NCBI GenBank assembly: GCA_050180705.1
Contig: JBFXDX010000012.1
Span: 62,001 to 126,000 of the forward strand
Reading direction: 5' to 3'
Origin: SB25 sp050180705
GTDB taxonomy: Bacteria > Bacteroidota > Bacteroidia > Bacteroidales > Tenuifilaceae
DNA: 64,000 nucleotides
Shown here piece by piece: positions 45,125-54,102 of this stretch. How positions within the stretch are numbered: position 1 is the stretch's first letter; each line of letters begins with the position of its first letter. The notes below the pieces were generated by a model. That model did no database searches. It was not told where the DNA came from and saw only the letters and a program-made list of their open reading frames with translations. A program made the translations under genes and the position numbers.

Positions 45125-45826
45125 TTACTCATCATCGTCAACAATCTGTTTCTCCTTAAAGGATAATCCGTCATCCTCATTTATGATATTTTCGGAGGGA
45201 AAATGAACGGTTATCCATGCAATATCTCTAAGAAAATCTACTTTTCCAATTTCTACGCTTATAATATCTAATCCGGTTCTTTGCTTTAGATCTGCAATAA
45301 GTGCTGCGCGTTTTTCGGGTTTAATTAGGTCTATTTTTTCATAAACAATTGTCCTCTGCGATAGGTGTTTTATGAAGAGTCCTTTTTCGAGAACCAAAGT
45401 AACTCCGAGCAGGGCTAGGTTAGAGAACAGAAGTTCTGCATAGCTTACCTTCTTTGATGATATGGCATTAATTAGCGATAGCGCTATTATAAGGAACAGG
45501 TATGTCATTTCCTTGATGGGGATAGGATTTGTTCGGTACCTTATAATTCCGAAAACGGCAAAAAGACCTAGTGCAAAACCTAGTTGAAGTTTAACATTTG
45601 CTAAAAGGTAACACATAAAGAATACTACGATTCCTAACAGCAGAAATGTGAAAACATAGTCTTTTCTGAACGTGCGAGGGTAGTACAGGTATCTTACTGT
45701 TATCCATAGAATGGACATGTTAAGGGTGAACCGTAATAGCAACGTGTAAAAGTCGTTGGAGTTGATTAGTTCAATCCCGAATAGATGTAAGTTATCCGAT
45801 TGCGTTATTATACTGAGCGTGTTCAT
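45125..45826 (-). CDS. DUF4956 membrane protein
   Basis: A 233-residue protein with about four to five membrane helices between residues 30 and 160 (FTFLLLGIVVFFMCYLL, YLFLIIALSLINAI) and a soluble C-terminal domain (about 165-233) ending in an acidic tail. The central GFALGLFAVFGIIRYRTNPI is the DUF4956 hallmark. It overlaps the upstream VTC-domain gene by 35 bases, so the two are translationally coupled. DUF4956 and VTC proteins are often found together; the DUF4956 function is not established. Confidence 0.88.
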   Translation of the reverse strand: MNTLSIITQSDNLHLFGIELINSNDFYTLLLRFTLNMSILWITVRYLYYPRTFRKDYVFTFLLLGIVVFFMCYLLANVKLQLGFALGLFAVFGIIRYRTNPIPIKEMTYLFLIIALSLINAISSKKVSYAELLFSNLALLGVTLVLEKGLFIKHLSQRTIVYEKIDLIKPEKRAALIADLKQRTGLDIISVEIGKVDFLRDIAWITVHFPSENIINEDDGLSFKEKQIVDDDE

Positions 45827-46577
45827 CTTTTATTTTTTTTAAGTAAAGTATCGTTTGTTTGAAATTGTTGTTCTTTATGTTCGGATACAGCAGAGCACAA
45901 CCGATTGAGTATTTACTGAATCCTTTTGGTCTAATCCCCATTTCTCTCAGGATTATGGCGATATCACTATTTGATTTCAGTTTACTTCGTTTAACTTCCA
46001 ATACACAAATGTCATCGTGGAGTTCATGCCTTTCTGATTTCGGGATTGAAAGTTTTAGATTGAAATCAAATGTAACTCTCTCATTATAGTCCTTAGCAAC
46101 TAAAGTTAAACGGTTAAATTGGGTTTCTAGTGTTTTGACTAGTTGATCCAAAGCGTATGGACTTTTGCTGGCAACGAATTCAGCGATTGATGATTCATTT
46201 AAATTTTCGTCTGTAGCTGGAATTCTCTTTTTTACAGTTTTTCCCGAGGGTATCTTGATTTTAATTTCAAGGAATGAATCGCCTGTAGCACAGTATCTTC
46301 TTATTCGAATCTTATATCGTTTTGGACGTCGATTCTGATGATCGAGATACATAGTAAAGTCAGGAGTATCGTAATAGTCCGAAATATACTCTGGAATTGT
46401 TTGTCCATTATTATCAACGATATAGTACGATTGGGTAATTCTATTCAGCAGTTCCTTTGATACTGCAAGCGGAATTAGATATTTTGAATCGACTCTTTGC
46501 ATAAGTTGAGCCTTTTCGGCATCTTTAAGACTTATGCGCTGAAGATTTCCATTGTCGATTATATCTTTACTTAACAT
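45792..46577 (-). CDS. VTC domain-containing polyphosphate polymerase-like protein
   Basis: A 261-residue VTC/CYTH-tunnel protein. Basic and acidic clusters expected of the tunnel are seen: RVDSKYLIP (about 28-36), the paired basic strand KRYKIRIRRYC (about 86-96), FLEIKIK (about 103-109), KKRIPA and VLEVKRSKLKS. In yeast, Vtc4 makes inorganic polyphosphate from ATP; bacterial members paired with DUF4956 are presumed to act similarly but this is not shown. It lies one base downstream of a small secreted protein gene, forming a three-gene operon. Confidence 0.87.
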   Translation of the reverse strand: MLSKDIIDNGNLQRISLKDAEKAQLMQRVDSKYLIPLAVSKELLNRITQSYYIVDNNGQTIPEYISDYYDTPDFTMYLDHQNRRPKRYKIRIRRYCATGDSFLEIKIKIPSGKTVKKRIPATDENLNESSIAEFVASKSPYALDQLVKTLETQFNRLTLVAKDYNERVTFDFNLKLSIPKSERHELHDDICVLEVKRSKLKSNSDIAIILREMGIRPKGFSKYSIGCALLYPNIKNNNFKQTILYLKKIKDEHAQYNNAIG

Positions 46578-46578
46578 G

Positions 46579-47010
46579 CTAGAAGGTTTTATAATCGAAT
46601 ACTTTTTTGCTCTTTAACTTATCATTGGGGCCAAATACCTTCTTTTCTTGTTTTTGGTCGTTCTTATAGGTTGTCTCCTCTCGTTCGATGGCTTGACCTT
46701 TAGGGTTGTATGTGATTTTTAGAATCTCACGTCCTTTAACATCGTATTTGTACTCTTTGTGGGTAATTATATTGCTATTCTCATCGTATGACTTTTCAAG
46801 CAAAATATTTCCGTTTTTATCATATTCGTATTCTGCTTGAAGATACTTTTTCTCGGTATCGTTGCTGTATGTGTAGCACCATTCTTTTTTACTGCGTATT
46901 CCAGCATTCTTTATTTCTTTCCGTTTTTGGGCTTGTACGGAGTTTGGAACAATTAACATCGCAGTTATTAAACTTATGATGCTAATTTTTATGATACAAT
47001 TAGTGTTCAT
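46579..47010 (-). CDS. small secreted protein with YD/RHS-like repeats
   Basis: A 143-residue protein with a Sec signal (ending VQAQ, about residue 28). The mature part has three to four imperfect repeats of the type YEYDKNGNILxxKxYDxxxN, resembling MORN/YD-type beta hairpins found in Bacteroidota secreted proteins. It is first in the operon with VTC and DUF4956 genes. Confidence 0.72.
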   Translation of the reverse strand: MNTNCIIKISIISLITAMLIVPNSVQAQKRKEIKNAGIRSKKEWCYTYSNDTEKKYLQAEYEYDKNGNILLEKSYDENSNIITHKEYKYDVKGREILKITYNPKGQAIEREETTYKNDQKQEKKVFGPNDKLKSKKVFDYKTF

Positions 47011-47087
47011 ATTTATTGAATTTTATTAAAATTGAGCTAAAGTTGTTTTGTTTTGGAAAGTTAAAAAATAATTAAATCAAAAACGAA

Positions 47088-47249
47088 ATGTATAAGTGTG
47101 TAGTATGTGGATATTGTTATTTTAGTGAAAATGGAGATCCAACCCAGGATATAAATCCTAATACTGAGTTCGATGATTTGCCAGATGCATGGCATTGTCC
47201 TGTTTGTAATGTTACAAAGGAGTATTTTGTTGAAGTTGATGAAGATTAG
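47088..47249 (+). CDS. rubredoxin
   Basis: A short gene of 53 residues, below usual ORF-length cut-offs. Two Cys pairs bind one iron: CVVCGY (residues 4-9) and CPVCNV (about 37-42). The intervening GDPTQDINPNTEFDDLPDAWHCPVC follows the rubredoxin consensus (GDP.. I.P.T.F.DLP..W.CP.C). It is a soluble one-electron carrier, commonly for superoxide reductase or rubrerythrin in anaerobes; no partner gene is adjacent. Confidence 0.95.
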   Translation: MYKCVVCGYCYFSENGDPTQDINPNTEFDDLPDAWHCPVCNVTKEYFVEVDED

Positions 47250-47257
47250 ATGTACAA

Positions 47258-47286
47258 ACAAAGGCCACCATATCGGAGGCCTTTGT
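47258..47286. terminator. hairpin between rubredoxin and pepD
   Basis: ACAAAGGCC ... GGCCTTTGT forms a nine-bp stem nine bases after the rubredoxin stop. The downstream U-tract is poor, so termination strength is uncertain. Confidence 0.5.
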
Positions 47287-47310
47287 ATTAATGAATATTA
47301 TAATATCGAG

Positions 47311-48771
47311 TTACTTCTTGGGAATGTTCATCAGAACATCGAGTAATAAATCCCAGAATTTTTTGGTTGTTGGTATACTTAACATTTCGTCAGGAGAGTG
47401 TGCTCCTTTAATGGTTGGTCCAAACGAAATCATATCCAGATCTGGATATTTCTCTAGAAATAAACCACATTCTAATCCAGCATGTATAGCTCTTACAATT
47501 GGCTCAACACCGAATAGTTTTGTGTATGAGTTCTTGGTAATCTGCAAAATTTCAGAGTTTGTATTTGGAGCCCATCCTGGGTAACCGTCAGAGTGTTGAA
47601 TGTTGGCATTTGCTAAACGGAATGCACTTTCAACCATGTTAGAGATGTTGGTTTTTGCAGAATCAACGGAACTTCGTTGACTAGTTGTAACAAAGATCTG
47701 ATTATCCTGGATAAATTTAACGGATGCCAAATTGGTCGAGGTCTCTACTAATCCTTTTAACTGACGACTCATTGCAATAACACCATGAGGACACGCGTAA
47801 AGAGCGTTTAGTAAATCGTAATGAGTTGGCTCATCAATAACATAGGATGGCAGTTCGGTTTCCTCAAAGGTTATACTGAGTTTTGACTCAATATCATTAA
47901 GTTCACCGTAAATATCATCCCTCAATTTCTCAAAATCATTAATTAGATCATCCTTATCATCCTTATAAACTGTGAAAATGGCGAATGCTTCGCGAGGTAT
48001 TGCATTGCGAAGATTACCGCCATCGAGCAGTGATAGTCTTAGATCGTACTTATGAGTTCCTTTCCAAAGGAACCGATTTATTATTTTAATAGAGTTTCCA
48101 CGACCTTTGTCAATATCATCACCAGAATGCCCGCCCATTAATCCTTTTACGTTGATTTTGAAAGCAACAGAGTCACTTGGTACTTTTTCGGAGTCATAGG
48201 CAAATGTTGCAAGAGTATCGATACCTCCGGCACAACCAATAAATAATTCACCTTCGTCTTCTGAGTCTAAATTGATTAGTATTTTTGAGTTTAGAAAGCC
48301 CTCTTTCATTTCGAAGGCACCCGTTAGGCCAGTTTCCTCGTCAACTGTGAAAAGGCACTCAATTGGTCCGTGCTTAACTTCATTCGATGCAAGAATTGCT
48401 AATTGGGCTGCTATTCCGATTCCATCATCGGCTCCAAGTGTAGTTCCTTTTGCCTTAACCCATTCGCCATCGATATATGCAGCAATCGGATCAGTTGCAA
48501 AGTTATGCGATACATCGCTATTCTTTTCGCAAACCATATCCATGTGGCTTTGAAGAACAACTGGTTGTATATTTTCGAATCCTGGATGTGCTGGTTTGCT
48601 GATAAGAACATTTCCAGCTTCGTCAGTTTTAACATCAAGGTTGTGTTTCTTTGCAAAATCCTGAAGGTAGTTGATAACTAAGGTTTCCTTTTTCGAAGGA
48701 CGTGGAATTTGGCATATTTCTGCGAAATATCTCCAAATATCCTTTGGTTCAATGTTCTCAAAATTGTTCAT
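47311..48771 (-). CDS. pepD: aminoacyl-histidine dipeptidase (M20)
   Basis: A 486-residue zinc dipeptidase. Metal-site motifs are VLQSHMDMVC (His about 80), TLGADDGIGIA (Asp about 117), VDEETGLTGA (Glu about 147), INLDSEDEGE and the C-terminal HAGLECG (about 435). The dimerisation insert (about 205-380) is present. It cleaves Xaa-His and other dipeptides, fitting with the other peptidases in the window (S46, M49, C1). It is monocistronic; no clear -7 element was found. Confidence 0.94.
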   Translation of the reverse strand: MNNFENIEPKDIWRYFAEICQIPRPSKKETLVINYLQDFAKKHNLDVKTDEAGNVLISKPAHPGFENIQPVVLQSHMDMVCEKNSDVSHNFATDPIAAYIDGEWVKAKGTTLGADDGIGIAAQLAILASNEVKHGPIECLFTVDEETGLTGAFEMKEGFLNSKILINLDSEDEGELFIGCAGGIDTLATFAYDSEKVPSDSVAFKINVKGLMGGHSGDDIDKGRGNSIKIINRFLWKGTHKYDLRLSLLDGGNLRNAIPREAFAIFTVYKDDKDDLINDFEKLRDDIYGELNDIESKLSITFEETELPSYVIDEPTHYDLLNALYACPHGVIAMSRQLKGLVETSTNLASVKFIQDNQIFVTTSQRSSVDSAKTNISNMVESAFRLANANIQHSDGYPGWAPNTNSEILQITKNSYTKLFGVEPIVRAIHAGLECGLFLEKYPDLDMISFGPTIKGAHSPDEMLSIPTTKKFWDLLLDVLMNIPKK

Positions 48772-49004
48772 ATTGTAGTTTTTATATATTGATTATTCTC
48801 TTTGTATATGAATACCTGCAAATTAAAACTTGTAACTCGTAAACATAGTATTTTTTATTTCTTTAATATAATCGCAAAATGTATTGTAGAGCATTTTTGT
48901 TAAAATTTATTTCGAAAGGCTTATATAATCAGGTATGTAGAGTTTTATTTATTGCTAAATTTTTCTCTGTTAAATTTTTAGGGTGATATTTTAGAAAAGT
49001 AAGT

Positions 49005-49012
49005 TAATTTTG
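49005..49012 (+). promoter_or_regulatory. -7 element of cysQ
   Basis: TAATTTTG matches TAnnTTTG, 19 bases before the ATG at 49032. Confidence 0.55.
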
Positions 49013-49031
49013 CAGTCGAATAGAAAATGGC

Positions 49032-49865
49032 ATGATTGATAGAAGTGAAATTTTAAACCTGCTTATTGCCGCGGTTAATTCTAGCATTAGGGCAGGTGCA
49101 TCAATAATGGAAGTTTACAACTCTGATGATTTTCAGGTAAACTTAAAGTCCGACAAGACACCTCTTACATTAGCCGATAGATTGGCTCATGATATTATTA
49201 AGAAAGATTTATCTAAAACGTTTATTCCTGTTTTAAGCGAGGAAGGACGTAATATAGTTTATGAAGAAAGAAGAGGCTGGGAGTATTTCTGGATTGTTGA
49301 TCCATTAGACGGAACAAAAGAATTTATTAAAAGGAATGGTGAGTTTACAGTAAATATAGCCTTAATACATAATAATTATCCATTATTGGGTGTTGTTTAT
49401 GTTCCTGTTACCAATGAACTATACTTTTCCTTTACTCCTGATGGAGCTTACAAGGTAGTTGATTTGCTTCCAAGTAAGGATGCAAAGTTCTCCTATGATG
49501 ATTTAATTCCGAGGTCTCAAAAGTTACCCTTTAAAATTGATAGAAATAGCTTGATAGTTGTTGAGAGCCGTTCTCATACAACTCCCGAAACTTTAGATTA
49601 TATCGATCAACTTAAGAATCGCTTTTCTGAGGTTGAATCCATATCTCGAGGTTCATCACTAAAGATGTGTATGATTGCAGAAGGCGAAGCCGATGTTTAT
49701 CCTCGTTTGTCTTTATCGTCAGAGTGGGACACCGCTGCCGGACAAGCCATTGTAGAGGGTGCTGGATTTCATGTAATAACATACGAAGATAATGAACGGA
49801 TGATGTACAACAAGGAGGAACTTATAAATCCTTGGTTTATAGTAAAAGGGAATAAAAATGTTTAA
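49032..49865 (+). CDS. cysQ: 3'(2'),5'-bisphosphate nucleotidase CysQ
   Basis: A 277-residue member of the inositol-monophosphatase fold that recycles PAP/PAPS from sulphate assimilation. Metal-binding motifs: PVLSEEG (about 71-77), WIVDPLDGTKEFI (about 89-101) and SEWDTAAGQAIVEGAG (about 229-244). The length matches CysQ rather than suhB. No sulphate assimilation genes adjoin it. The stop abuts the stop of the convergent phosphatase gene with no gap or terminator. Confidence 0.93.
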   Translation: MIDRSEILNLLIAAVNSSIRAGASIMEVYNSDDFQVNLKSDKTPLTLADRLAHDIIKKDLSKTFIPVLSEEGRNIVYEERRGWEYFWIVDPLDGTKEFIKRNGEFTVNIALIHNNYPLLGVVYVPVTNELYFSFTPDGAYKVVDLLPSKDAKFSYDDLIPRSQKLPFKIDRNSLIVVESRSHTTPETLDYIDQLKNRFSEVESISRGSSLKMCMIAEGEADVYPRLSLSSEWDTAAGQAIVEGAGFHVITYEDNERMMYNKEELINPWFIVKGNKNV

Positions 49866-52193
49866 TTAAACTTCAAGCCCAATAACCAAAACATCATCAA
49901 CCTGATCAAAATTACCCTTCCATTTGTTGTAGAAATTATCAATCATTTCATGATGTAAGGAGTGAGGGTGTATCTCTATTTCCTGAAGTAACTTTTGAAA
50001 TTCCGAACGTCCCATTTTCTTGCGCTTTACAGCGCTAAGTTGATCGGTATATCCGTCAGTATAAAAGTATAATTTGTCGTTTTCTTTTAGTTGAATTGAA
50101 CCTTGCTTGAAGTTTATTGGGGCTGAATTTGGATTAAGCATTTTTCCAACCTTAATAAGTTGCATATTCTGGTTCAAAATTGCAATAAAGTTCATGTGGT
50201 TTCCGCAATAAGTTAGTTCCTTTGATATTCTTGAGTATCTACAAATAACAAAGTCGATACCTATTACTGAGTCTAATTCGGAGTATGAATTTTTGCGCAT
50301 TTCGCGATATAGGTAATTTGAGATTTCGAGAGGAGAGTAGAGCCTGTTTACCCCAACTGCATCTTTTAGAAGGCTAACAGCCATTACACTAACAAATGCA
50401 CCTGCAACTCCATGTCCCGTACAATCGGCTATTGCGAATATTATATCATCGTTATTCTCCCATGCCCAGTATAAATCACCGCTTACAATATCCTTAGGTT
50501 TATATAGCACAAATTGGTTTTTGAAATATTTATTGAATATACTGGTGCTCGGGAGCAGTGTTTGTTGTATCAATGATGCGTACTCAATACTTTCTAGCAT
50601 TCTACTATTGATTCCCAATATAATTCGACTTTGTATTTCAATTTGCTCAGTTTGGGTTAATAGTTCTTCCTGTTGTTGCTGTAGTTCAGCGTTTGCAGTT
50701 TCTAATAGATCGCGTTGGGCCAGTATTTCTTCCTTTTGTAGGGTAATCTCTTTATTTTTTTGTAGCAAAATTTCTTTGTCTAATCCGAGACGTCTGACGT
50801 ATATAGTTGCAAGTAGAAGAATTAAAATGACAGAGATTATAATTGTAAGTAAAAGATGAGCATAGGACTCTTGTCGCTTAAGTTTTAATGAGTTTAGCTC
50901 ATTATCTTTGGATAAAAGGCTTATTTCTTTTTCTTTTTGGTCTGTATCAAACTCAATCTTCAGTTGGTCTAGTTTATTCAAGTTTTCAAGGCTTCTCAAA
51001 GAATCGTCTAAACTTTTAAATTTTTCGTAAAATGTTAGAGCCTTTTCGTGGTTATTCTGTTTTTTCGATATTTTATACAAGCCTTCATAGGAGTCTCGAA
51101 GCCACTCATTGGAGCCAATACTTTGGGCTAGTCGAAAACTTTTTTGGTAGTAATTGTTTGATTTTGTGTAGTTGTGGATAAGAAAATATGCACGACCTAA
51201 ATTGATGTAAACAGCAGTAATACCATTCTTGTTTCCACTTTGCTCAAATGCTTCAAAAGCTTGGTTGAAAAATTCGATACCTTTTGAAATGTCTTCTAGT
51301 TCTAAGTGTAACAGACCTATATTATTAAGTGTTTTTCCAATTTCGTCGATGTTCTTTTGCTTCTTGTCAATCTCTAACGATTTCATGAACATTTCAAGGC
51401 TTTCGCTATATTTTTTTTGATTCTTCTTTACAATAGCAATATTGTTACAGGCTCTACCAAATCCTTGATCGTCGTTAATCTTTTTATATAGTTCCAGCGC
51501 TTTTTGGTACATTTCGATTGCTTCTGGAAGTTTTTCCTGTGAATCGTAAATTAGTCCAATGTTGTTGTAGGCATTAGCTACACCTAACGAATCCTTTAGC
51601 TTTTCTCGAATTACTAATGATTCGTATAATTTCTCCGACGCTTTCTTTAAATTTCCTTTATTCCAGTATATTCCTCCAAGTAAGTTTAATGAACGGGCAA
51701 TATTTTGACTATCATTAAGATTCTGGAACTCAATTATAGATTTCTCACCATAAATAATAGCAGTGTCAAAATCCCCAATATTGAAGTATTCTCCGGTAAT
51801 AAATTTGTACACATTAGCTTTTATAGGTGGGTTCGAATTGTTTTTTTCAAGTACGGTTAATAATTCTTTATGGTATTCTAATGCTTTTTTGAAATTGCCC
51901 TTTTTATAGTTAATAGTTGCCAGTAAATCCATTGCCCTATAGATGCCATCAGTATATTCTATGCTTTTGTATTTACTAAGGATGATTTGGGTAATAGAGT
52001 CTACTTCCTTTAGATTACGGGTTTTCGAGCGATCAATCTTCTTGAGAATTTTGTTTAACTCTACGGTATCAAGGCTTGCCTTGGATAGTTCAATTTTAAG
52101 ACTATCTATTAGCTGGGTAGTGTTTTGTGCAACTATTGGCAATGTAACTATCAGAATAGTTATTAATGATACAAGTAGCTTTCGTGGAAACAT
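49866..52193 (-). CDS. TPR-containing SpoIIE/PP2C-type phosphatase (SiaA-like domain)
   Basis: 775 residues from ATG 52193 (MFPRKLLVSLITILIVTLPIVAQ), which restores a signal peptide missing from the longer frame at 52289. Residues about 70-400 hold six or more TPR units (for example AYNNIGLIYDSQEKLPEAIEMYQKALELY); a membrane helix lies at about 450-470 (LLTIIISVILILLLATIYV); a Gln/Glu-rich coiled coil spans about 475-530; the C-terminal SpoIIE domain (about 545-775) has GDLYWAW, ADCTGHGVAGAFVS and LYFYTDGYTD. It is a transmembrane protein phosphatase with a periplasmic sensor. The SiaC-like protein nearby is a plausible target. Confidence 0.9.
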   Translation of the reverse strand: MFPRKLLVSLITILIVTLPIVAQNTTQLIDSLKIELSKASLDTVELNKILKKIDRSKTRNLKEVDSITQIILSKYKSIEYTDGIYRAMDLLATINYKKGNFKKALEYHKELLTVLEKNNSNPPIKANVYKFITGEYFNIGDFDTAIIYGEKSIIEFQNLNDSQNIARSLNLLGGIYWNKGNLKKASEKLYESLVIREKLKDSLGVANAYNNIGLIYDSQEKLPEAIEMYQKALELYKKINDDQGFGRACNNIAIVKKNQKKYSESLEMFMKSLEIDKKQKNIDEIGKTLNNIGLLHLELEDISKGIEFFNQAFEAFEQSGNKNGITAVYINLGRAYFLIHNYTKSNNYYQKSFRLAQSIGSNEWLRDSYEGLYKISKKQNNHEKALTFYEKFKSLDDSLRSLENLNKLDQLKIEFDTDQKEKEISLLSKDNELNSLKLKRQESYAHLLLTIIISVILILLLATIYVRRLGLDKEILLQKNKEITLQKEEILAQRDLLETANAELQQQQEELLTQTEQIEIQSRIILGINSRMLESIEYASLIQQTLLPSTSIFNKYFKNQFVLYKPKDIVSGDLYWAWENNDDIIFAIADCTGHGVAGAFVSVMAVSLLKDAVGVNRLYSPLEISNYLYREMRKNSYSELDSVIGIDFVICRYSRISKELTYCGNHMNFIAILNQNMQLIKVGKMLNPNSAPINFKQGSIQLKENDKLYFYTDGYTDQLSAVKRKKMGRSEFQKLLQEIEIHPHSLHHEMIDNFYNKWKGNFDQVDDVLVIGLEV

Positions 52194-52272
52194 CTTATTT
52201 AATAAATAGTTGTAAATGAAAATCGACAAAATATTGATGTTGAAGATACTGAAATGTTTTGAAATATGGTAC

Positions 52273-52303
52273 AAAAAAAGGATGCTCAATGAACATCCTT
52301 TAA
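52273..52303 (-). terminator. terminator of dnaA
   Basis: On the minus strand, AAAGGATGTTC-ATTG-AGCATCCTTTTTTT lies 25 bases after the dnaA stop. Confidence 0.8.
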
Positions 52304-52327
52304 AATATCAATTACGATAGAAATCTA

Positions 52328-53770
52328 CTAACTATTATATTTTAACCTTTTTTCGATATCCTCAATTTGGCTTTTAAATCGTTTGTCTGTATCCATTAGG
52401 TTATTAACAGTTTTACATGCATGTAAGACTGTTGCATGATCTTTACTTCCGATAACACTTCCTATGGTTGACAGTGATGATTTTGTTAACCCTTTTGAAA
52501 AGTACATGGCAATTTGTCGAGCCTGAACTATCTCACGCTTGCGTGTTTTTGTCTGTAAAACATCTGTAGGAAGGCCAAAGTATTCACAAACAATTTTTTG
52601 GATGTAGTCTATGGTAATGTCTTTTCTTGTGTTCTTTACCAACTTATCTATCATTTCTGATGCTAAATCAATAGTTATTTCTCTATGATTTAGAGTCGAT
52701 TGAGCTAGCATTGAAATAAGAGCACCTTCGAGTTCCCTTATATTTTGGGTAATGTTAGATGCGATATACTCGATAACATTATTTGGAACAACGATACCAT
52801 CATTATATATTTTACGCTTAAGAATCGAAATTCTAGTTTCAAAATCGGGTGCTTGTAAATCGGCAGAAAGTCCCCATTTGAATCGGGAGAGCAATCGTTG
52901 CTCCAAACCTTGAAGTTCGGCAGGTGGCTGGTCTGATGTTAATATAAGTTGTTTGCCCGATTGATGAAGATGGTTGAATATGTGGAAGAATGCATCCTGA
53001 GTTTTCTCCTTGCCAGCAAATTCGTGAACATCATCCAGAATAAGAACATCTATCATTTGATAGAAATGAAGAAAATCGTTGATGTTATTATTCTTAATTA
53101 ACGCATCAACAAACTGAGTTTGGAACTTTACTGCGTTAACGTAAAGAACTGTTTTTTCGGGATAACGTTGTTTAGCCTCAATTCCAATAGCTTGCGCCAG
53201 ATGAGTTTTGCCTAGCCCCGAGTTTCCATATATGAATAAAGGGTTAAATGCAGTTTTTCCAGGAGATTGAGCAACCGCTAATCCTGCCGATCGAGCAAGT
53301 CGATTGCATTCACCTTCAATAAAGTTTGTAAATGTATATTCAGGATTAAGTTGTGGATCAACGTGTAACTTCTTTATGCCTGGAATCACAAATGGATTTT
53401 TAATTTGCGATTCTTGTGTCGATTGAACCGAAACAGGTTTGTTCTTTAAATCTGTTTTGTTTTGAGTTGGAAACTTTACAGTATAAGGTTTGCTGTTGCT
53501 AAAACCGTTATGTTCCATAACAACGCTATACTCTAACTTGGCATCGGTGCCAAGTTCTTTACGGAGCGTTTTTCTGAGAATATCAATATATTGCTCTTCC
53601 AAGTACTCATAAAAGAAAGGACTGGGTACCTGAATTGTTAATACATTCTTGTCAAGTTTTACAGGAATTATTGGTTCAAACCATGTTTTAAAACTCACTG
53701 GAGAAACGTTATCTTTAATGATTTTTAAACAATTTTGCCAAACCTCTTTATAATCAGCAGTCGTAAACAT
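52328..53770 (-). CDS. dnaA: chromosomal replication initiator DnaA
   Basis: A 480-residue initiator ATPase. Domain I is at 1-90 (VWQNCLKIIKDNVSPVSFKTWFEPI), a short variable linker follows, and the AAA+ domain (about 140-350) has Walker A GNSGLGKTHL, Walker B VLILDDVHEF, Sensor I TSDQPP and the Arg-finger region QRLLSRFKWG. Domain IV (about 380-475) has the DnaA-box-binding signature GSKDHATVLHACKTV. ATG at 53770. It lies alone on its strand with a downstream terminator. Unlike many bacteria, no dnaN or rpmH neighbours are present. Confidence 0.98.
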   Translation of the reverse strand: MFTTADYKEVWQNCLKIIKDNVSPVSFKTWFEPIIPVKLDKNVLTIQVPSPFFYEYLEEQYIDILRKTLRKELGTDAKLEYSVVMEHNGFSNSKPYTVKFPTQNKTDLKNKPVSVQSTQESQIKNPFVIPGIKKLHVDPQLNPEYTFTNFIEGECNRLARSAGLAVAQSPGKTAFNPLFIYGNSGLGKTHLAQAIGIEAKQRYPEKTVLYVNAVKFQTQFVDALIKNNNINDFLHFYQMIDVLILDDVHEFAGKEKTQDAFFHIFNHLHQSGKQLILTSDQPPAELQGLEQRLLSRFKWGLSADLQAPDFETRISILKRKIYNDGIVVPNNVIEYIASNITQNIRELEGALISMLAQSTLNHREITIDLASEMIDKLVKNTRKDITIDYIQKIVCEYFGLPTDVLQTKTRKREIVQARQIAMYFSKGLTKSSLSTIGSVIGSKDHATVLHACKTVNNLMDTDKRFKSQIEDIEKRLKYNS

Positions 53771-54102
53771 GTAAAAATTTTTTTAAGACTTTTTTTTAAC
53801 CTTTTTTCAACATCAACAAAATTGTAATGATTTTTTTGAAAAAAAAACAGTTTTTCGTCTTGAATTTTCCTTTAACACATTAACGGCTTAAATATCATAC
53901 AAATAATTTTTCGTCATTCGTAAAAATTTTTTAATAAACTGATTATCATTTAGTTGTCTTGTTAATAACGTAAAAAATTGAACAATAGTTATTTGTAGAC
54001 AAATCATTAAACTAATTCTTTATAGGAGAACTTGCTAACCACCACTTTTTTTGATAGTTGGACTTAATGTGCTTATTTATAAGTGTTTATTGACATACAG
54101 GA
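53771..54102. other. intergenic region upstream of dnaA
   Basis: 332 AT-rich bases with long A/T runs. I found no TTATNCACA DnaA boxes by eye on either strand and no clear TAnnTTTG for dnaA. There is no evidence here for oriC. Confidence 0.5.

Noticed and set aside
52194..52289. 32-residue extension of the TPR phosphatase
   Set aside because: It buries the signal peptide that starts at ATG 52193 and is unusually AT-rich and Ile/Asn-rich, like untranslated leader.
53771..54102. Replication origin next to dnaA
   Set aside because: AT-rich but no DnaA-box sequences were seen; dnaA is often away from oriC in Bacteroidota. A GC-skew plot of the genome would decide.
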